A DNA stretch of 64,000 nucleotides from Pigmentiphaga sp. H8 (GTDB taxonomy: Bacteria > Pseudomonadota > Gammaproteobacteria > Burkholderiales > Burkholderiaceae_B). A model generated the notes under the pieces. The model saw nothing but the letters and a program-made list of their open reading frames with translations. It did no database searches and was not told the DNA's origin. Positions within the stretch are counted from its first letter, which is position 1. Each line of letters starts with the position of its first letter. Positions 43,140-52,561 of the stretch are shown here, one piece after another. The stretch covers positions 4,464,001 to 4,528,000 of the forward strand of contig NZ_CP033966.1 of NCBI RefSeq assembly GCF_003854895.1, in the 5' to 3' direction. The position numbers were made by a program, and so were the translations under genes.

Positions 43140-44446
43140 TGGCGACCGCCGCAGCAATCCGCCAACAAGTTCAAGTCTGCATCGGCAAGGCTGGGCTACC
43201 GCTCGGCTCGCTTGTATACGTCCAGCAAGGTCGGCGTGAAAACTGCGTCTTTGCCTATGACGAGGCGTGGCTGGCCAACCCCGAGCGCTTCAACGTATCG
43301 GCCGACCTGCAACTGATGCCTGGCCACCAGCCGCACAAGGCTGCCTCGCCCCATGACTCCGTATTCCATGGTGCGATCGCCGATACTGCCCCAGACGCCT
43401 GGGGCCGGCGCGTCATCGCCCGCGATCATGCCAAACGGCGCCGAATCGATCCCAAATTGGCTGCATTGACGGAGTTGGACTATCTATTGGCGGTCGATGA
43501 CTTCAGTCGCGTCGGCGCACTGCGCTTACACGGCCCGGACGGGGCCTGGCATCGAACAGTGCCCGAAGGCCGACGCACTACCCCACCGTTGATCGAGCTC
43601 GAACACATCTATCAAGCCAGCCGCGCTGTCGAGCGCGGGCAGGAGACGGCCGAAGACTTGCGCTACCTGCAAGGCAAAGGCACCTCGCTGGGCGGCATGC
43701 GGCCCAAGTGCACCATGGTGGACGAAGACGGCTGGCTCGCAATCGGCAAGTTCCCCAGTGTGAACGACACGCGCAGCGTCACTCGCGGTGAGGTCTTGGC
43801 TCTAAAGTTGGCGACGCTGGCAGGCATCGACGCCGCACCTGCGCGCATCGTCTCCCTGGCAGACGTGCCGATAGCCGTCATCCGCCGCTTTGATCGTGAC
43901 GGCGCCGATGGCCGTATTCCATACCAATCAGCCGCATCGTTGTTGCAGGCCTCGCGCGAGGAAGATCGCAGCTACACGGAAATCGCGGATGCCATCCGAT
44001 CCCACGGTCATGAGCCTACCCGGGATCTGCGCCAGCTATGGCGTCGCCTTGTGTTCAACCTGTTGATTACGAACGTGGACGATCACTTGCAGAACCATGG
44101 CTTCCTGCACGTGGGGCACGGACTGTGGCGTCTTGCACCCGCCTTCGACATCAACCCCTTTCCGGACAAGGAGCGGGAATCCAAGACCTGGCTGTCTGAA
44201 ACAGATGGTCCGATCACCGATGTGCAGATGCTGCTGGCTCGCGCGTCGTACTTCGCACTGGATGAAAAGCAGGCATTGGGTGTCTTGGCCGAGGTCTATG
44301 GGGCCGTCGTGAGCTGGCGACAGGCCGCTCTTGGAGCGGATGTTGGACTACGTCCGAACGAACTGGATGATTTCGCGGCGGCTTTCGAGCATGAGCAGAT
44401 GGATGCAACGGCTGCGCTGCTCCACTCTCCGCGATCTCCAACATAA
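43139..44446 (+). CDS. hipA: HipA family serine/threonine kinase toxin (module 1)
   Basis: 435 residues, normal for HipA. The N-terminal subdomain is present (ENCVFAYDEAWLANPERFNV). The kinase core has GTSLGGMRPKCTMVDED (the flexible loop region), the hinge GEVLALKLATLAGI, the catalytic loop NVDDHLQNHGF (D314, N319) and the metal-binding AFDINP (D337). HipA of E. coli phosphorylates glutamyl-tRNA synthetase; the target of this distant relative is unknown. No catalytic residue appears lost. Confidence 0.9.
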   Translation: MATAAAIRQQVQVCIGKAGLPLGSLVYVQQGRRENCVFAYDEAWLANPERFNVSADLQLMPGHQPHKAASPHDSVFHGAIADTAPDAWGRRVIARDHAKRRRIDPKLAALTELDYLLAVDDFSRVGALRLHGPDGAWHRTVPEGRRTTPPLIELEHIYQASRAVERGQETAEDLRYLQGKGTSLGGMRPKCTMVDEDGWLAIGKFPSVNDTRSVTRGEVLALKLATLAGIDAAPARIVSLADVPIAVIRRFDRDGADGRIPYQSAASLLQASREEDRSYTEIADAIRSHGHEPTRDLRQLWRRLVFNLLITNVDDHLQNHGFLHVGHGLWRLAPAFDINPFPDKERESKTWLSETDGPITDVQMLLARASYFALDEKQALGVLAEVYGAVVSWRQAALGADVGLRPNELDDFAAAFEHEQMDATAALLHSPRSPT

Positions 44447-44458
44447 AATCATTTTTCC

Positions 44459-44500
44459 CGCTATTATGGACGAATAATAGCGATATGAGCCATAATAGCG
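44459..44500. promoter_or_regulatory. Operator array of the second hipBA module
   Basis: CGCTATTAT (44459-44467) and ATAATAGCG (44474-44482) form a perfect 9-bp inverted repeat with a 6-bp spacer. A third half-site ATAATAGCG follows at 44492-44500, 18 bp after the second and 3 bp before the hipB start codon. This is the layout of an autorepressor site. Confidence 0.7.
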
Positions 44501-44503
44501 AAC

Positions 44504-44869
44504 ATGCCGCGCAAACCGCCTATCGTCTTCCCTCAAGAACAGCGCCTGCTCTCCGCGCTGGGAGAGCGGCTGCGTCTTGCCCGCAAGCGACGCAAGTTGA
44601 GCAACGCCGTCGTCGCGCAACGCGCGGGGATTTCAAGGACCACCCTATACAAGGTCGAGGCCGGAGATGCTGGGGCTACGCTGGGCTCCTATGTCCGGGT
44701 CCTGGCCGTGCTGGGGCTTGAGGGCGACCTCAATCAGCTTGGAGCCGACGATAGAGTTGGGCGGAAATTGCAGGATCTGGCGCTGGAACCAGCGCCCAAG
44801 CGCCGCACCGCTACCCGCGCCAAGACGGCCAAGGCCTCATCAACCTCAAACGATGAGGAACCAACATGA
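44504..44869 (+). CDS. hipB: HipB-like XRE antitoxin (module 2)
   Basis: 121 residues. HTH at about residues 18-70 (LGERLRLARKRRKLSNAVVA, GISRTTLYKVEAGDAGATLG) and a disordered, basic, Thr/Ala-rich tail (KRRTATRAKTAKASSTSND). It overlaps hipA by 4 bp (ATGA). The start lies directly against the operator array, so little 5' untranslated leader remains and the message may be nearly leaderless. Clearly divergent from the antitoxin of module 1. Confidence 0.87.
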   Translation: MPRKPPIVFPQEQRLLSALGERLRLARKRRKLSNAVVAQRAGISRTTLYKVEAGDAGATLGSYVRVLAVLGLEGDLNQLGADDRVGRKLQDLALEPAPKRRTATRAKTAKASSTSNDEEPT

Positions 44870-46110
44870 GCACGCAGGACAACACCCTGGACGTATGGCT
44901 TGACGACGACCTCGGCCCTGCACGCCAAGTCGGCACGCTCGCCCATGACCGCGGCCAGATCCGCTTTCATTACGAACGTGACTGGTTGACGGATCCTCGC
45001 GCCTTCGCGCTGGACCCCGATCTCTCCCTCGACGAACACCCCTTCTTTCCCAAGCCTGAGCTAGGCAACTTTGGCATCTTCCTGGATTCGTCACCGGACC
45101 GATGGGGACAAACACTGATGAAGCGGCGCGAGGCCCTACAGGCAAAGGATGAGCAACGCTCTCCTCGTACGCTGTACGCCTGGGACTTCCTCATCGGCGT
45201 GCAAGACCTCACTCGCCAAGGCGCCCTGCGCTTTCGCCGATCAGGTACGGATGCGTTTCTCGGCAACGAGAAAATGGCGGCCCCGCCAGTGACGACGCTA
45301 CGAGAGTTGGAAGCCGTGGCCTATCAGCTCAGCAACCGGCGTATCGACGATTTAGATGCGCTACGAAAGTGGCTCGCCGTGCTCGTCGCACCTGGCGCGT
45401 CTTTAGGCGGAGCAAGGCCAAAGGCCAACTTTACCGAAACCGACGGCTCACTCTGGATCGGCAAGTTCCCAGCCAGGGATGACGATCGAGACGTCGGGGC
45501 CTGGGAATATGTCGTTCACCAACTCGCGCAAGAAGCGGGGATAGACGTACCGCCTGCGAAGCTCATCAAGCTAAACAACGACTTCCATACCTTCTGTGTC
45601 CAAAGGTTCGATCGTGCCAACAGTTCGCGATGCTTCTATGCCTCGGCGATGACATTGCTTCGCAAGACTCAAAGTGAAGGTACGAGCTATCTGGAACTGG
45701 CGCAGTTCATCCGAGCTCAGGGCGACGCCGAACATACGGACGCAGACTTGGAACAACTATTCCGGCGCGTGGTGTTTAACGTCGCCGTTGGCAACCGCGA
45801 CGACCACCTTCGCAATCACGGATTCGTGCTTGGCAAGACAGGATGGAGACTTGCACCCGCGTTTGATATCAATCCGAATATCGACAAGGCGGAGCATGTC
45901 TTGAATATTGACGACGTTGATAATCGGCCTAGCCTGGAGACTGTCCTCAGCACGGCTGCTTTTTATGGGCTGGACGATGTGCAAGCTCAGAAAATTGTGA
46001 ATGAGGTAATCGTAGTTGTGGATCATTGGCAGGACGCTGCTCGTCGGATGCGCATTAGCAGCGCGGATATTGATTTGACTGCAGGGGCGTTCTCGGCACA
46101 CAAGGCATAG
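44866..46110 (+). CDS. hipA: HipA family serine/threonine kinase toxin (module 2)
   Basis: 414 residues with the same order of motifs as module 1 but low identity: PGASLGGARPKANFTETDG, WEYVVHQLAQEAGIDVPPAK, catalytic loop GNRDDHLRNHGF (D312, N317) and AFDINP (D334). All kinase residues look intact. The last residues lie 20 bp before the first IS-associated palindrome, so the gene is complete. Target unknown. Confidence 0.9.
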   Translation: MSTQDNTLDVWLDDDLGPARQVGTLAHDRGQIRFHYERDWLTDPRAFALDPDLSLDEHPFFPKPELGNFGIFLDSSPDRWGQTLMKRREALQAKDEQRSPRTLYAWDFLIGVQDLTRQGALRFRRSGTDAFLGNEKMAAPPVTTLRELEAVAYQLSNRRIDDLDALRKWLAVLVAPGASLGGARPKANFTETDGSLWIGKFPARDDDRDVGAWEYVVHQLAQEAGIDVPPAKLIKLNNDFHTFCVQRFDRANSSRCFYASAMTLLRKTQSEGTSYLELAQFIRAQGDAEHTDADLEQLFRRVVFNVAVGNRDDHLRNHGFVLGKTGWRLAPAFDINPNIDKAEHVLNIDDVDNRPSLETVLSTAAFYGLDDVQAQKIVNEVIVVVDHWQDAARRMRISSADIDLTAGAFSAHKA

Positions 46111-46141
46111 GGGAAGGCAGCTGTGCGGACGTCTGCTTTCA

Positions 46142-47749
46142 GCCGATTCTGTTGAAAAACTCGATTGCTCGTCGCGATTAATCACGCTTGCAAGCCCGAC
46201 GACCAGGCGGCTTTCGCCTTTTTCCGATTGGAACCGGGTACTGATGCCCGGTTGCCTTGTTAATCGGTGGGTTTCGCCTCAAGCGGGCGCACCTGTGCCC
46301 TGAACCGGTGGCCCCTGTGAGGTGAGCTTCGCAAGACGGCGTAGGTTCTGAACGGCTGCCGCAAGCGTGAATTCATCTGCTGCACCAGTGAGTCCGCGCA
46401 ACCGCAAGCGGTCGATCTTCAGAATACGTTTGAGATGTGCAAACAGGACCTCGACCTTCTTGCGTTCGTGACGTGAGCGCTGGTATTGCACGGTGGCGAC
46501 GATACGCCTGGCTACGTCGCGTGCATCCTCGTGAATGCTGCGAGCGATCTTGCGCATCGGCGTATTGGGGCAGCACCGCGGCTTCATAGCGCACGTACCG
46601 CAGTCCTTATTGCTGGCCCGGTAAATCACGGTGCCTGCCTTGGTGACGTGAGTGCGCTCGATCTTGAATATGCGCCGCTCGCTGCGCAGTGCATGCCCCT
46701 CGGGGCCACGATATTCGTTGGCCTCGCCATCCCATTGGAAGTCGCTGCTCGATAGACTGTCGTCCTTGCGCTGGGTTTTGTCCCAGACGGGAACGTGCGG
46801 CTCGATCCCCTTGTCTTGCACCATCCACGCCAGCATCGGAGCCGTGCCGTAAGCGGTATCGCCGATGAGCCGCTCAGGGGTGATATCGAAATGTTCCTCG
46901 ATACGGTCCACCATCGTCTTGGTAGAGTCCACTTCTGCGGTGCGATGTGCAGGGGTGGCTTCGACGTCGAGGATCACGCCATGCTCGGTATCGATCAGAT
47001 AGTTCGTCGAATAGGCGAAGAATGCGGGGCCGCCAGGGGCGGCCGTCCACCGTGACTGCGGATCGGTCAGCGAGATCCGCCGGGGAACGGCTTGCTCGAA
47101 CGCTTCGTCGTCGAGCGCTTCGAGGTACTCGCGCACGGCACGCGTGCTGAGTGCGGGGTTCGACCAGTCGGTGGCCTCACTGGCAGGAACACCGCGCTGG
47201 CGGCTCGCATCAGCGGCCACGACGCTGGCGTCGACAGCGAAGCCTTCGCCTTTTACTAGGCCCGCAGCCATGCAACGACGGACCACTTCATCGAACAACT
47301 AGCGGAAGGTATCGCTGGCACGGAAGCGTCCGTGTCGGTTCTTGGAGAAGGTCGAGTGATCGGGCACTGCATCCTCGAGGCTGAGACGACAGAACCATCG
47401 ATAGGCAAGGTTCAGTTGAACCTCTTCGCACAGACGTCGCTCGGAGCGGATGCCGTAGCAATACCCAACGATCAGCATCCTGATCATGAGTTCGGGGTCA
47501 ATGGAGGGGCGGCCCGTATGACTGTAGTGCTCTGCCAGGTGTCGGTGAAGTTCACTCAGATCCAGACAGCGATCGATGGCTCTCAGAAGGTGGGTCGGCG
47601 GAATGACGTCTTCAACGTTGAAGGCGTAGAACAACCGCTCTTGTCCGCTCGCTTGATGACCCATCATGTCGGTGCTCTATGAACTCGTTGGCACTTTGGA
47701 AATTCTGCCAGACGACCGAGACCGCGGCGAGTTTTTCAACAGAATCGGC
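46142..47749 (-). mobile_element. IS1182-family insertion sequence (first copy, probably inactive)
   Basis: Bounded by a perfect 22-bp terminal inverted repeat: GCCGATTCTGTTGAAAAACT followed by CG at 46142-46163, and its complement at 47728-47749. The homology continues outward with a few mismatches (46131-46145 against 47746-47760), so the exact ends are uncertain. It carries one transposase gene on the minus strand that is broken by an amber codon. Confidence 0.8.
46279..47667 (-). pseudogene. IS1182-family transposase interrupted by an in-frame TAG
   Basis: The frame from 47667 encodes a typical IS1182 N-terminal domain (YAFNVEDVIPPTHLLRAIDR, GRPSIDPELMIRMLIVGYCY, GIRSERRLCEEVQLNLAYRW) up to SDTFR, then TAG at 47299-47301, and continues in the same frame as LFDEVVRRCMAAGLVKGEGF, AVDASVVAADA and the DDE-type C-terminal part (IGDTAYGTAPML; HERKKVEVLFAHLKRILKID). 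There is no other lesion, so one substitution (possibly CAG to TAG) explains the break. Read-through would restore about 462 residues. Confidence 0.85.
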
Positions 47750-47874
47750 CAAAAGCGGACACCAGCGGCCATTCGACAGAACTTCTTGGTAGCCTCAGAA
47801 TGTGCTCCACTTGGGTCCGATCGTTACGGCCTTCATAGGCCGACTTTGGGAAATCGGATGGGGAGACAAATCGC

Positions 47875-49092
47875 ATGTGGCCGACCGACGTTAGAGAACG
47901 AGCATTGTCCGCCTGTGGACGGCGCTGCTGCATCTGTAATCGGTTCTGCGGAGTCAATATGGAACTCCACCACATCGAGCCCGAAGCGGATGGCGGGCCT
48001 TCTACACTAGATAACTGCATTCCACTTTGCTTCGATTGTCATGCGGACGTTGGCCACTACAACGACCGACATCCCAAAGGGACCAAATACCGCCCTAGCG
48101 AACTCCGCCGGCATCGGGATGCCTGGTTCCTGGCCATGGCTGGCGCGGAGCGGCTGAATCATGCGCCGCGCGGTCAGAAGCCAGCCCTTCCGGACGAGAT
48201 CTACGACGGGCAGCGTATTCAATTCAAAGGCTACCTGTCTCGGCAAACGTTCGCAGGCCCACCGAACTACGAAGACTTCAGAACTGATGCGCTCGAAACC
48301 AATTGGCTACTTACGCTACCCGAGCCGTTCCGATTTAATTACCGATCGTTCGAGCCGACTCAAGCCGAACCCATCGTCAAACCTGATGTGCAAGTGCTTC
48401 ACTTGATGATGTCATCAGACCAATACGCGGCAAATAGGGACAAACTCAACGGCGATGTTTATGTCACTGGAAAAGTAACGCCCTGCGTCACAGGCCACCA
48501 CAGAGGTGACGCACTACTTGAAGTCGAGGACCTCCATGGTGCCGATCTTTACCTTGAGCCACCGCCAATCGCCGAGACGATTGCGGAGAAAGGTGATGGG
48601 GATGTGCTGATTCTCCCCACAACCAAGACACCCCGCAACCTTATCAACTTCTTGGATTTAGGAACGCCCAAAGCGAAGGTTCTTGAGATCTTAGGTACGC
48701 CCGATCGCATTCAATGCGTGCTTGAGATGAAATATGACCGTGTTTGCTATCGCTACGAAAACACACAGGTTGAGATCGGATTTGAAGATGGTACGGTCGC
48801 AGAGGTCACCATACTGCTCGTAGCGGGGAAGACGTGGCAGTTCGATATCGACGGTCTGCATCACCCTATGACGTTCGGCCGGTTGACCTTGGCGGATGTT
48901 TTAACCATCAATCCCGCGAGGCGCGGCTCGAATTTTCGCCTGGCAATCATGCTAACCAACTTAGCGTCGGGCTTCCGTTTGGTCCTTCTGGCGGTTGGGA
49001 CATGCATTGGTTTGGTGCTACCCAAGCTTGCAGCAAAGCCGGTCGGTTGCAGCATGTGGACTTTGCTTGGGATTTCTCCACCGGAGAACTGA
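47875..49092 (+). CDS. HNH endonuclease-domain protein, C-terminus probably frameshifted
   Basis: 405 residues as annotated, with GGGGAG before the ATG. Residues about 8-75 are an HNH nuclease with zinc Cys pairs: C18/C21 (CCIC), H32-H33 (LHHIEPEADGG), N47 (LDNCIPLC) and C52/C55-H56 (CFDCHAD). Residues 95-330 are of unknown fold and include KTPRNLINFLDLGTPKAKVL. The last 60 residues are hydrophobic and odd, whereas the -1 frame from about 48915 to 49181 reads like real protein (LPFGPSGGWDMHWFGATQAC, HVDFAWDFSTGEL). A 1-bp loss near 48920 probably truncated the gene. Possible role: defence nuclease. Confidence 0.7.
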   Translation: MWPTDVRERALSACGRRCCICNRFCGVNMELHHIEPEADGGPSTLDNCIPLCFDCHADVGHYNDRHPKGTKYRPSELRRHRDAWFLAMAGAERLNHAPRGQKPALPDEIYDGQRIQFKGYLSRQTFAGPPNYEDFRTDALETNWLLTLPEPFRFNYRSFEPTQAEPIVKPDVQVLHLMMSSDQYAANRDKLNGDVYVTGKVTPCVTGHHRGDALLEVEDLHGADLYLEPPPIAETIAEKGDGDVLILPTTKTPRNLINFLDLGTPKAKVLEILGTPDRIQCVLEMKYDRVCYRYENTQVEIGFEDGTVAEVTILLVAGKTWQFDIDGLHHPMTFGRLTLADVLTINPARRGSNFRLAIMLTNLASGFRLVLLAVGTCIGLVLPKLAAKPVGCSMWTLLGISPPEN

Positions 49093-49439
49093 AGACTCGC
49101 ACCGATAGAGTCCTCGTGAACTGGATTGCAAAGACAAGGCTTTCGGCCAGCGTGCCGCTTTCCGGCTGGCACATTCGATAGTTTCTCACCTGATGAAGCT
49201 GGGTAAGACGATGCCGGCCAGATCACCGAGTAGTCAGTGATCGGCCAATAGCAGTTGTCGAAGATGAAATTTGGGATTACGGGAATCCGGCGATTAGCGG
49301 ACAGCTGGTTTTGATTAAGTCGTTGGCGAATTGCTTCATTGAGCTGCATGCGAGCTCCCCTGGCTCGGTCTAATACCCCTATCATTCAACTCACGAGCTC
49401 AGTCGAACGGATGACGCAGCTATTATTGGGAACGGCAGC
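49093..49439. other. Gap holding the likely shifted 3' end of the HNH gene
   Basis: Bases up to 49181 continue the alternative frame of the HNH gene (ends in ASVPLSGWHIR then TAG). From 49182 to 49439 I see no gene, repeat or clear promoter; the DNA is of intermediate composition. Confidence 0.4.
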
Positions 49440-50669
49440 ATGAACCACGATCTGCATCGACAAGTGGATAATCAGACGTCCGACGAAGTAAGCACCTCGA
49501 ATCTAGAGGAGATTGTCGATCGTGGCGCGCTCGGTCCCGAGCCGTCAAAATCCTATCTCGAGCGTCTGCGGATGCTTGATGAGATTGTTCGCGAGTGCAT
49601 GTTTGTTTCTCGTTCCTATGGAGGCATTCCTTCACCTACGAGCCAACATTTTTACGCGTCAGTTCTATTCACGCTCATGATTACCAAGTGCGTTAGCCTT
49701 CTTATGCTGGCGCCGCACACGCCTTGGGCTGATAAGAAAATTGAGCACTGGGACTACAGCTCGATGACTGGCATCGCTCGCACAATCATCGAGCTGCGCG
49801 TCGCTTTCTATTATCTGTGCGTGGACCAATGCCCAGAGGATGAATGGAGGTTTCGCTGGAATTTATTCAACCTTCATGATTGCACGTCTCGAATCCGCAT
49901 ATTCGAGGCTCTCGAAAATTCAGATCAGGTAGAAGCTCTGCGCGCAGTTGCCGAAGATCTTCGATCACGCTTACTCGAGAGTCCATTCTTAGCCACCATC
50001 GACAAAAAGCACAGCAAGCGCCTGCTCCATGGCCAGACCGCGTATCTCTTGCCGATGGAAGTTATTGCGGAGCGAGCAGGTATTGACCTAAGAACCTTCC
50101 GCTGGATCTATGTGCTGTTTTCGAGTCATGTCCACGCGCTGCCCATGTCGTTCTATCGCATCGGGCATACTGGAGACGACCGAGGGCGCGGACTGCCAAG
50201 CCCTTCGGAGGAGAGTTATTCTGCGCTTTGCCTAAGCATGACAGCTACGCTCCTCGTTGCGACGAGGGATAACGTTCATGAGCTGTTTGCAGCTCACAAG
50301 CCGCCGCCAGCACCACCACCTTCGGAACCAGATGTTTCCGAACTAATTGCCAACCCACCTGCGCTTGCTATCGGCGAGGAGCACATCCATGATGCTTCGG
50401 ACACGCTCGCTATGCGCTTCAAACGAACGGGTGAGGTTGCCTACAAAACGACTTTCATTTATCGGCCAACTGGCGACGAAATACTTGAGCGCGACGACTC
50501 AGAGCTGGACGGTGTCGAACTGAAATATTTCGATCCGTATTTCTGGACCGTGAAGCTCAACGGGGGGCCGGCAACGGGTGAAGCGCTGGAATGCGCACTC
50601 GCGGAGCCGCACGCCTTTCGCATTGACTACGCGGCGCGGGAACTACTGTTCAAGACCGCCGAAGCATAA
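49440..50669 (+). CDS. Hypothetical protein, mostly helical
   Basis: 409 residues, not recognised with confidence. Residues about 35-285 are helical with a hydrophobic stretch (ASVLFTLMITKCVSLLMLAP) and a conserved-looking TGIARTIIELRVAFYYLCVD, reminiscent of DUF5677-type proteins. A proline linker (HKPPPAPPPSEPD) separates a C-terminal domain of about 110 residues. Base composition is lower in GC than the core. It lies alone between the HNH gene and the second IS, in a region of defence-like genes, so a role in phage or stress response is possible but unproven. Confidence 0.65.
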   Translation: MNHDLHRQVDNQTSDEVSTSNLEEIVDRGALGPEPSKSYLERLRMLDEIVRECMFVSRSYGGIPSPTSQHFYASVLFTLMITKCVSLLMLAPHTPWADKKIEHWDYSSMTGIARTIIELRVAFYYLCVDQCPEDEWRFRWNLFNLHDCTSRIRIFEALENSDQVEALRAVAEDLRSRLLESPFLATIDKKHSKRLLHGQTAYLLPMEVIAERAGIDLRTFRWIYVLFSSHVHALPMSFYRIGHTGDDRGRGLPSPSEESYSALCLSMTATLLVATRDNVHELFAAHKPPPAPPPSEPDVSELIANPPALAIGEEHIHDASDTLAMRFKRTGEVAYKTTFIYRPTGDEILERDDSELDGVELKYFDPYFWTVKLNGGPATGEALECALAEPHAFRIDYAARELLFKTAEA

Positions 50670-50802
50670 AGAATGGACAGTTAATCAGCGCCCTCGAAGA
50701 GTTCATAGGTCAGCACGTCCAGTCATCAACAATTCGGTCAATGGCTGCGATCCGATGTAAAGCAGACAATTTTCTGGGCAGCGCAAACTTCCGCTCTGGG
50801 TC

Positions 50803-52486
50803 GAGGCTGTGTGGAAACTCCACTCGCCCTAACGACTACAGCGCGTTCGCCTGGACCGCATCAACTTGGGCGGTCTTCACTTCGATTTTTCGACGCGAGA
50901 CACCCTAAAGGCCGTTTGAGCGGCGCGGATAGGATTTGAAGTGCGTCATTGGCCACAAGAGGGGCTCAGCCCCCCATCGACAGCATCGCTTTCATTGTTT
51001 GCTGGAAGCCTAGGATGCGCATGACCCGCTTGAGGTTATAGGCCAGTACATTCAAGCTCATTTCCGTGCTCACATTGCCCAAGCGACGAGTTAGGAAGTG
51101 TGTATAGCCCATCCAATGCTTGAACGTGCCGAACACATGTTCTACTGTGCGCCGCCGCACCTTCATCGCTTCTGGCATTCGGTCTAGACGGCGCTGCGCC
51201 GCCTCAAGCACGGCCTCATGTTCCCATCGACTGATGCGCCGATACGCGCTAGGTGTGCATCGCTCCTTCATAGCGCATTGTGGGCAGGCGCTGCTCCAGT
51301 AGCGCCGCAATTGCAGACCATTCTCCTCCCGCGTAAACCGGTGAATGGCGCGCTGGCCCGCAGGGCACAGGTACTCATCGTCCTTCGCAATGTATATGAA
51401 GTCCGAACGGTCGAAGCGGCCTTCGGCCTTGGCATTGGAAGTCGTCGGCTTGGGCAAGATCGCATCAATACCTGTCTCTGCACATGCCTTGATCTGAGGC
51501 GCGCTGTAGTAGCCGCGATCGGCAATCGCACACGGTCGCTTCTTGCCCATAGCCTCCCGCGCGGCTTGTGTCATTGATGCCAATGAGTCCCTGTCATGTC
51601 CTCGGTTCGTCACTTCGTGCGCGACGATCAGATGGTGCTTGGCTTCGACAACCATCTGCACGTTGTAGCCGACCATCCCTGAGCCCCGGCCGCTGGTAGC
51701 CATCGAGCGGGCATCCGGGTCAGTCACCGACAGTTGACCGTCTGGACTATCTTTGAGCCTTTCCTTGACGTCATCCAGTGCGCGCATTTGCTTGCGCAGG
51801 CGCTCGATCTTGTCGTTGAGCCGATTGGTCCGGGCCTCGATCTCGACAGGCTGCGTTCGGTCCGCAGTGTCGAGCGCCGCCAGATAGCGGTGGATGCTCT
51901 CCTCAATCTGCTGCTGACGTTTGTCTATCTTGGCGGCAGTGAAGTTCTTGTCGCGCGTGTTGACTGCCTTGAACTTGCTTCCATCAACGGCAACCAGGGC
52001 TTGGCTGAATAGCTTGAGATCTCGGCATACGGCAACAAGCCGCCGGCAAACGTTGCGAATGCCCGAGCCATTGTCACGGCGAAAATCCGCAATGGTCTTG
52101 AAGTCTGGCGCCAGTCGGCCGACCAGCCACATCAGTTCGACATTGCGTTGGCACTCTCGCTCGAGTCGACGACTGGACTGAACCCGATTTAAGTAGCCGT
52201 AGATGTAGATCTTCAGCAGCACGGCCGGGTGATACGACGGGCGGCCGGTAGCTGCTGGCGCCGCCTTCTCAAATCCCAGCGATGCCAGGTTGAGCTCGTC
52301 GATAAATGCGTCGATTATGCGCACCGGGTTGTCGTCGGCGATAAAGTCATCCAGGCATTCCGGGATTAACGCTACCTGCTGCCGGTCCTGACCTTCCATG
52401 AATCGGGGCATGTCGACTCCCGGAATCGAGATACTAAACTCTAACTACACAACCGTAGCAGCGTCAAAGAGTTTTCACACAGCCTC
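50803..52486 (-). mobile_element. IS1182-family insertion sequence (second copy, apparently intact)
   Basis: The ends are set by an 18-bp inverted repeat with one mismatch: GAGGCTGTGTGGAAACTC (50803-50820) and the complement of GAGGCTGTGTGAAAACTC (52469-52486). It is flanked on both sides by the direct repeat GGTC (50799-50802 and 52487-52490), a 4-bp target duplication. Length 1684 bp with one intact transposase gene. Confidence 0.88.
50966..52411 (-). CDS. IS1182-family transposase
   Basis: 481 residues, full length. N-terminal domain VALIPECLDDFIADDNPVRI ... GRPSYHPAVLLKIYIYGYLN; catalytic Asp in ALVAVDGSKFKAVNTRDKNF; a long charged insert (IEESIHRYLAALDTAD); second Asp in ADRGYYSAPQIKA; a Cys cluster (CPQCAMKERC); and Glu in RRRTVEHVFGTFKHWMG. 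All DDE residues appear present, so it may be active. It is unrelated at high identity to the first IS copy. Confidence 0.92.
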   Translation of the reverse strand: MPRFMEGQDRQQVALIPECLDDFIADDNPVRIIDAFIDELNLASLGFEKAAPAATGRPSYHPAVLLKIYIYGYLNRVQSSRRLERECQRNVELMWLVGRLAPDFKTIADFRRDNGSGIRNVCRRLVAVCRDLKLFSQALVAVDGSKFKAVNTRDKNFTAAKIDKRQQQIEESIHRYLAALDTADRTQPVEIEARTNRLNDKIERLRKQMRALDDVKERLKDSPDGQLSVTDPDARSMATSGRGSGMVGYNVQMVVEAKHHLIVAHEVTNRGHDRDSLASMTQAAREAMGKKRPCAIADRGYYSAPQIKACAETGIDAILPKPTTSNAKAEGRFDRSDFIYIAKDDEYLCPAGQRAIHRFTREENGLQLRRYWSSACPQCAMKERCTPSAYRRISRWEHEAVLEAAQRRLDRMPEAMKVRRRTVEHVFGTFKHWMGYTHFLTRRLGNVSTEMSLNVLAYNLKRVMRILGFQQTMKAMLSMGG

Positions 52487-52561
52487 GGTCGGAAACGGTC
52501 GTTCTCCCTTGTCGGCTCCCGACCCCAAGCGGAAATTCGCCAGCGTCCCTTTCCAAAGCAA

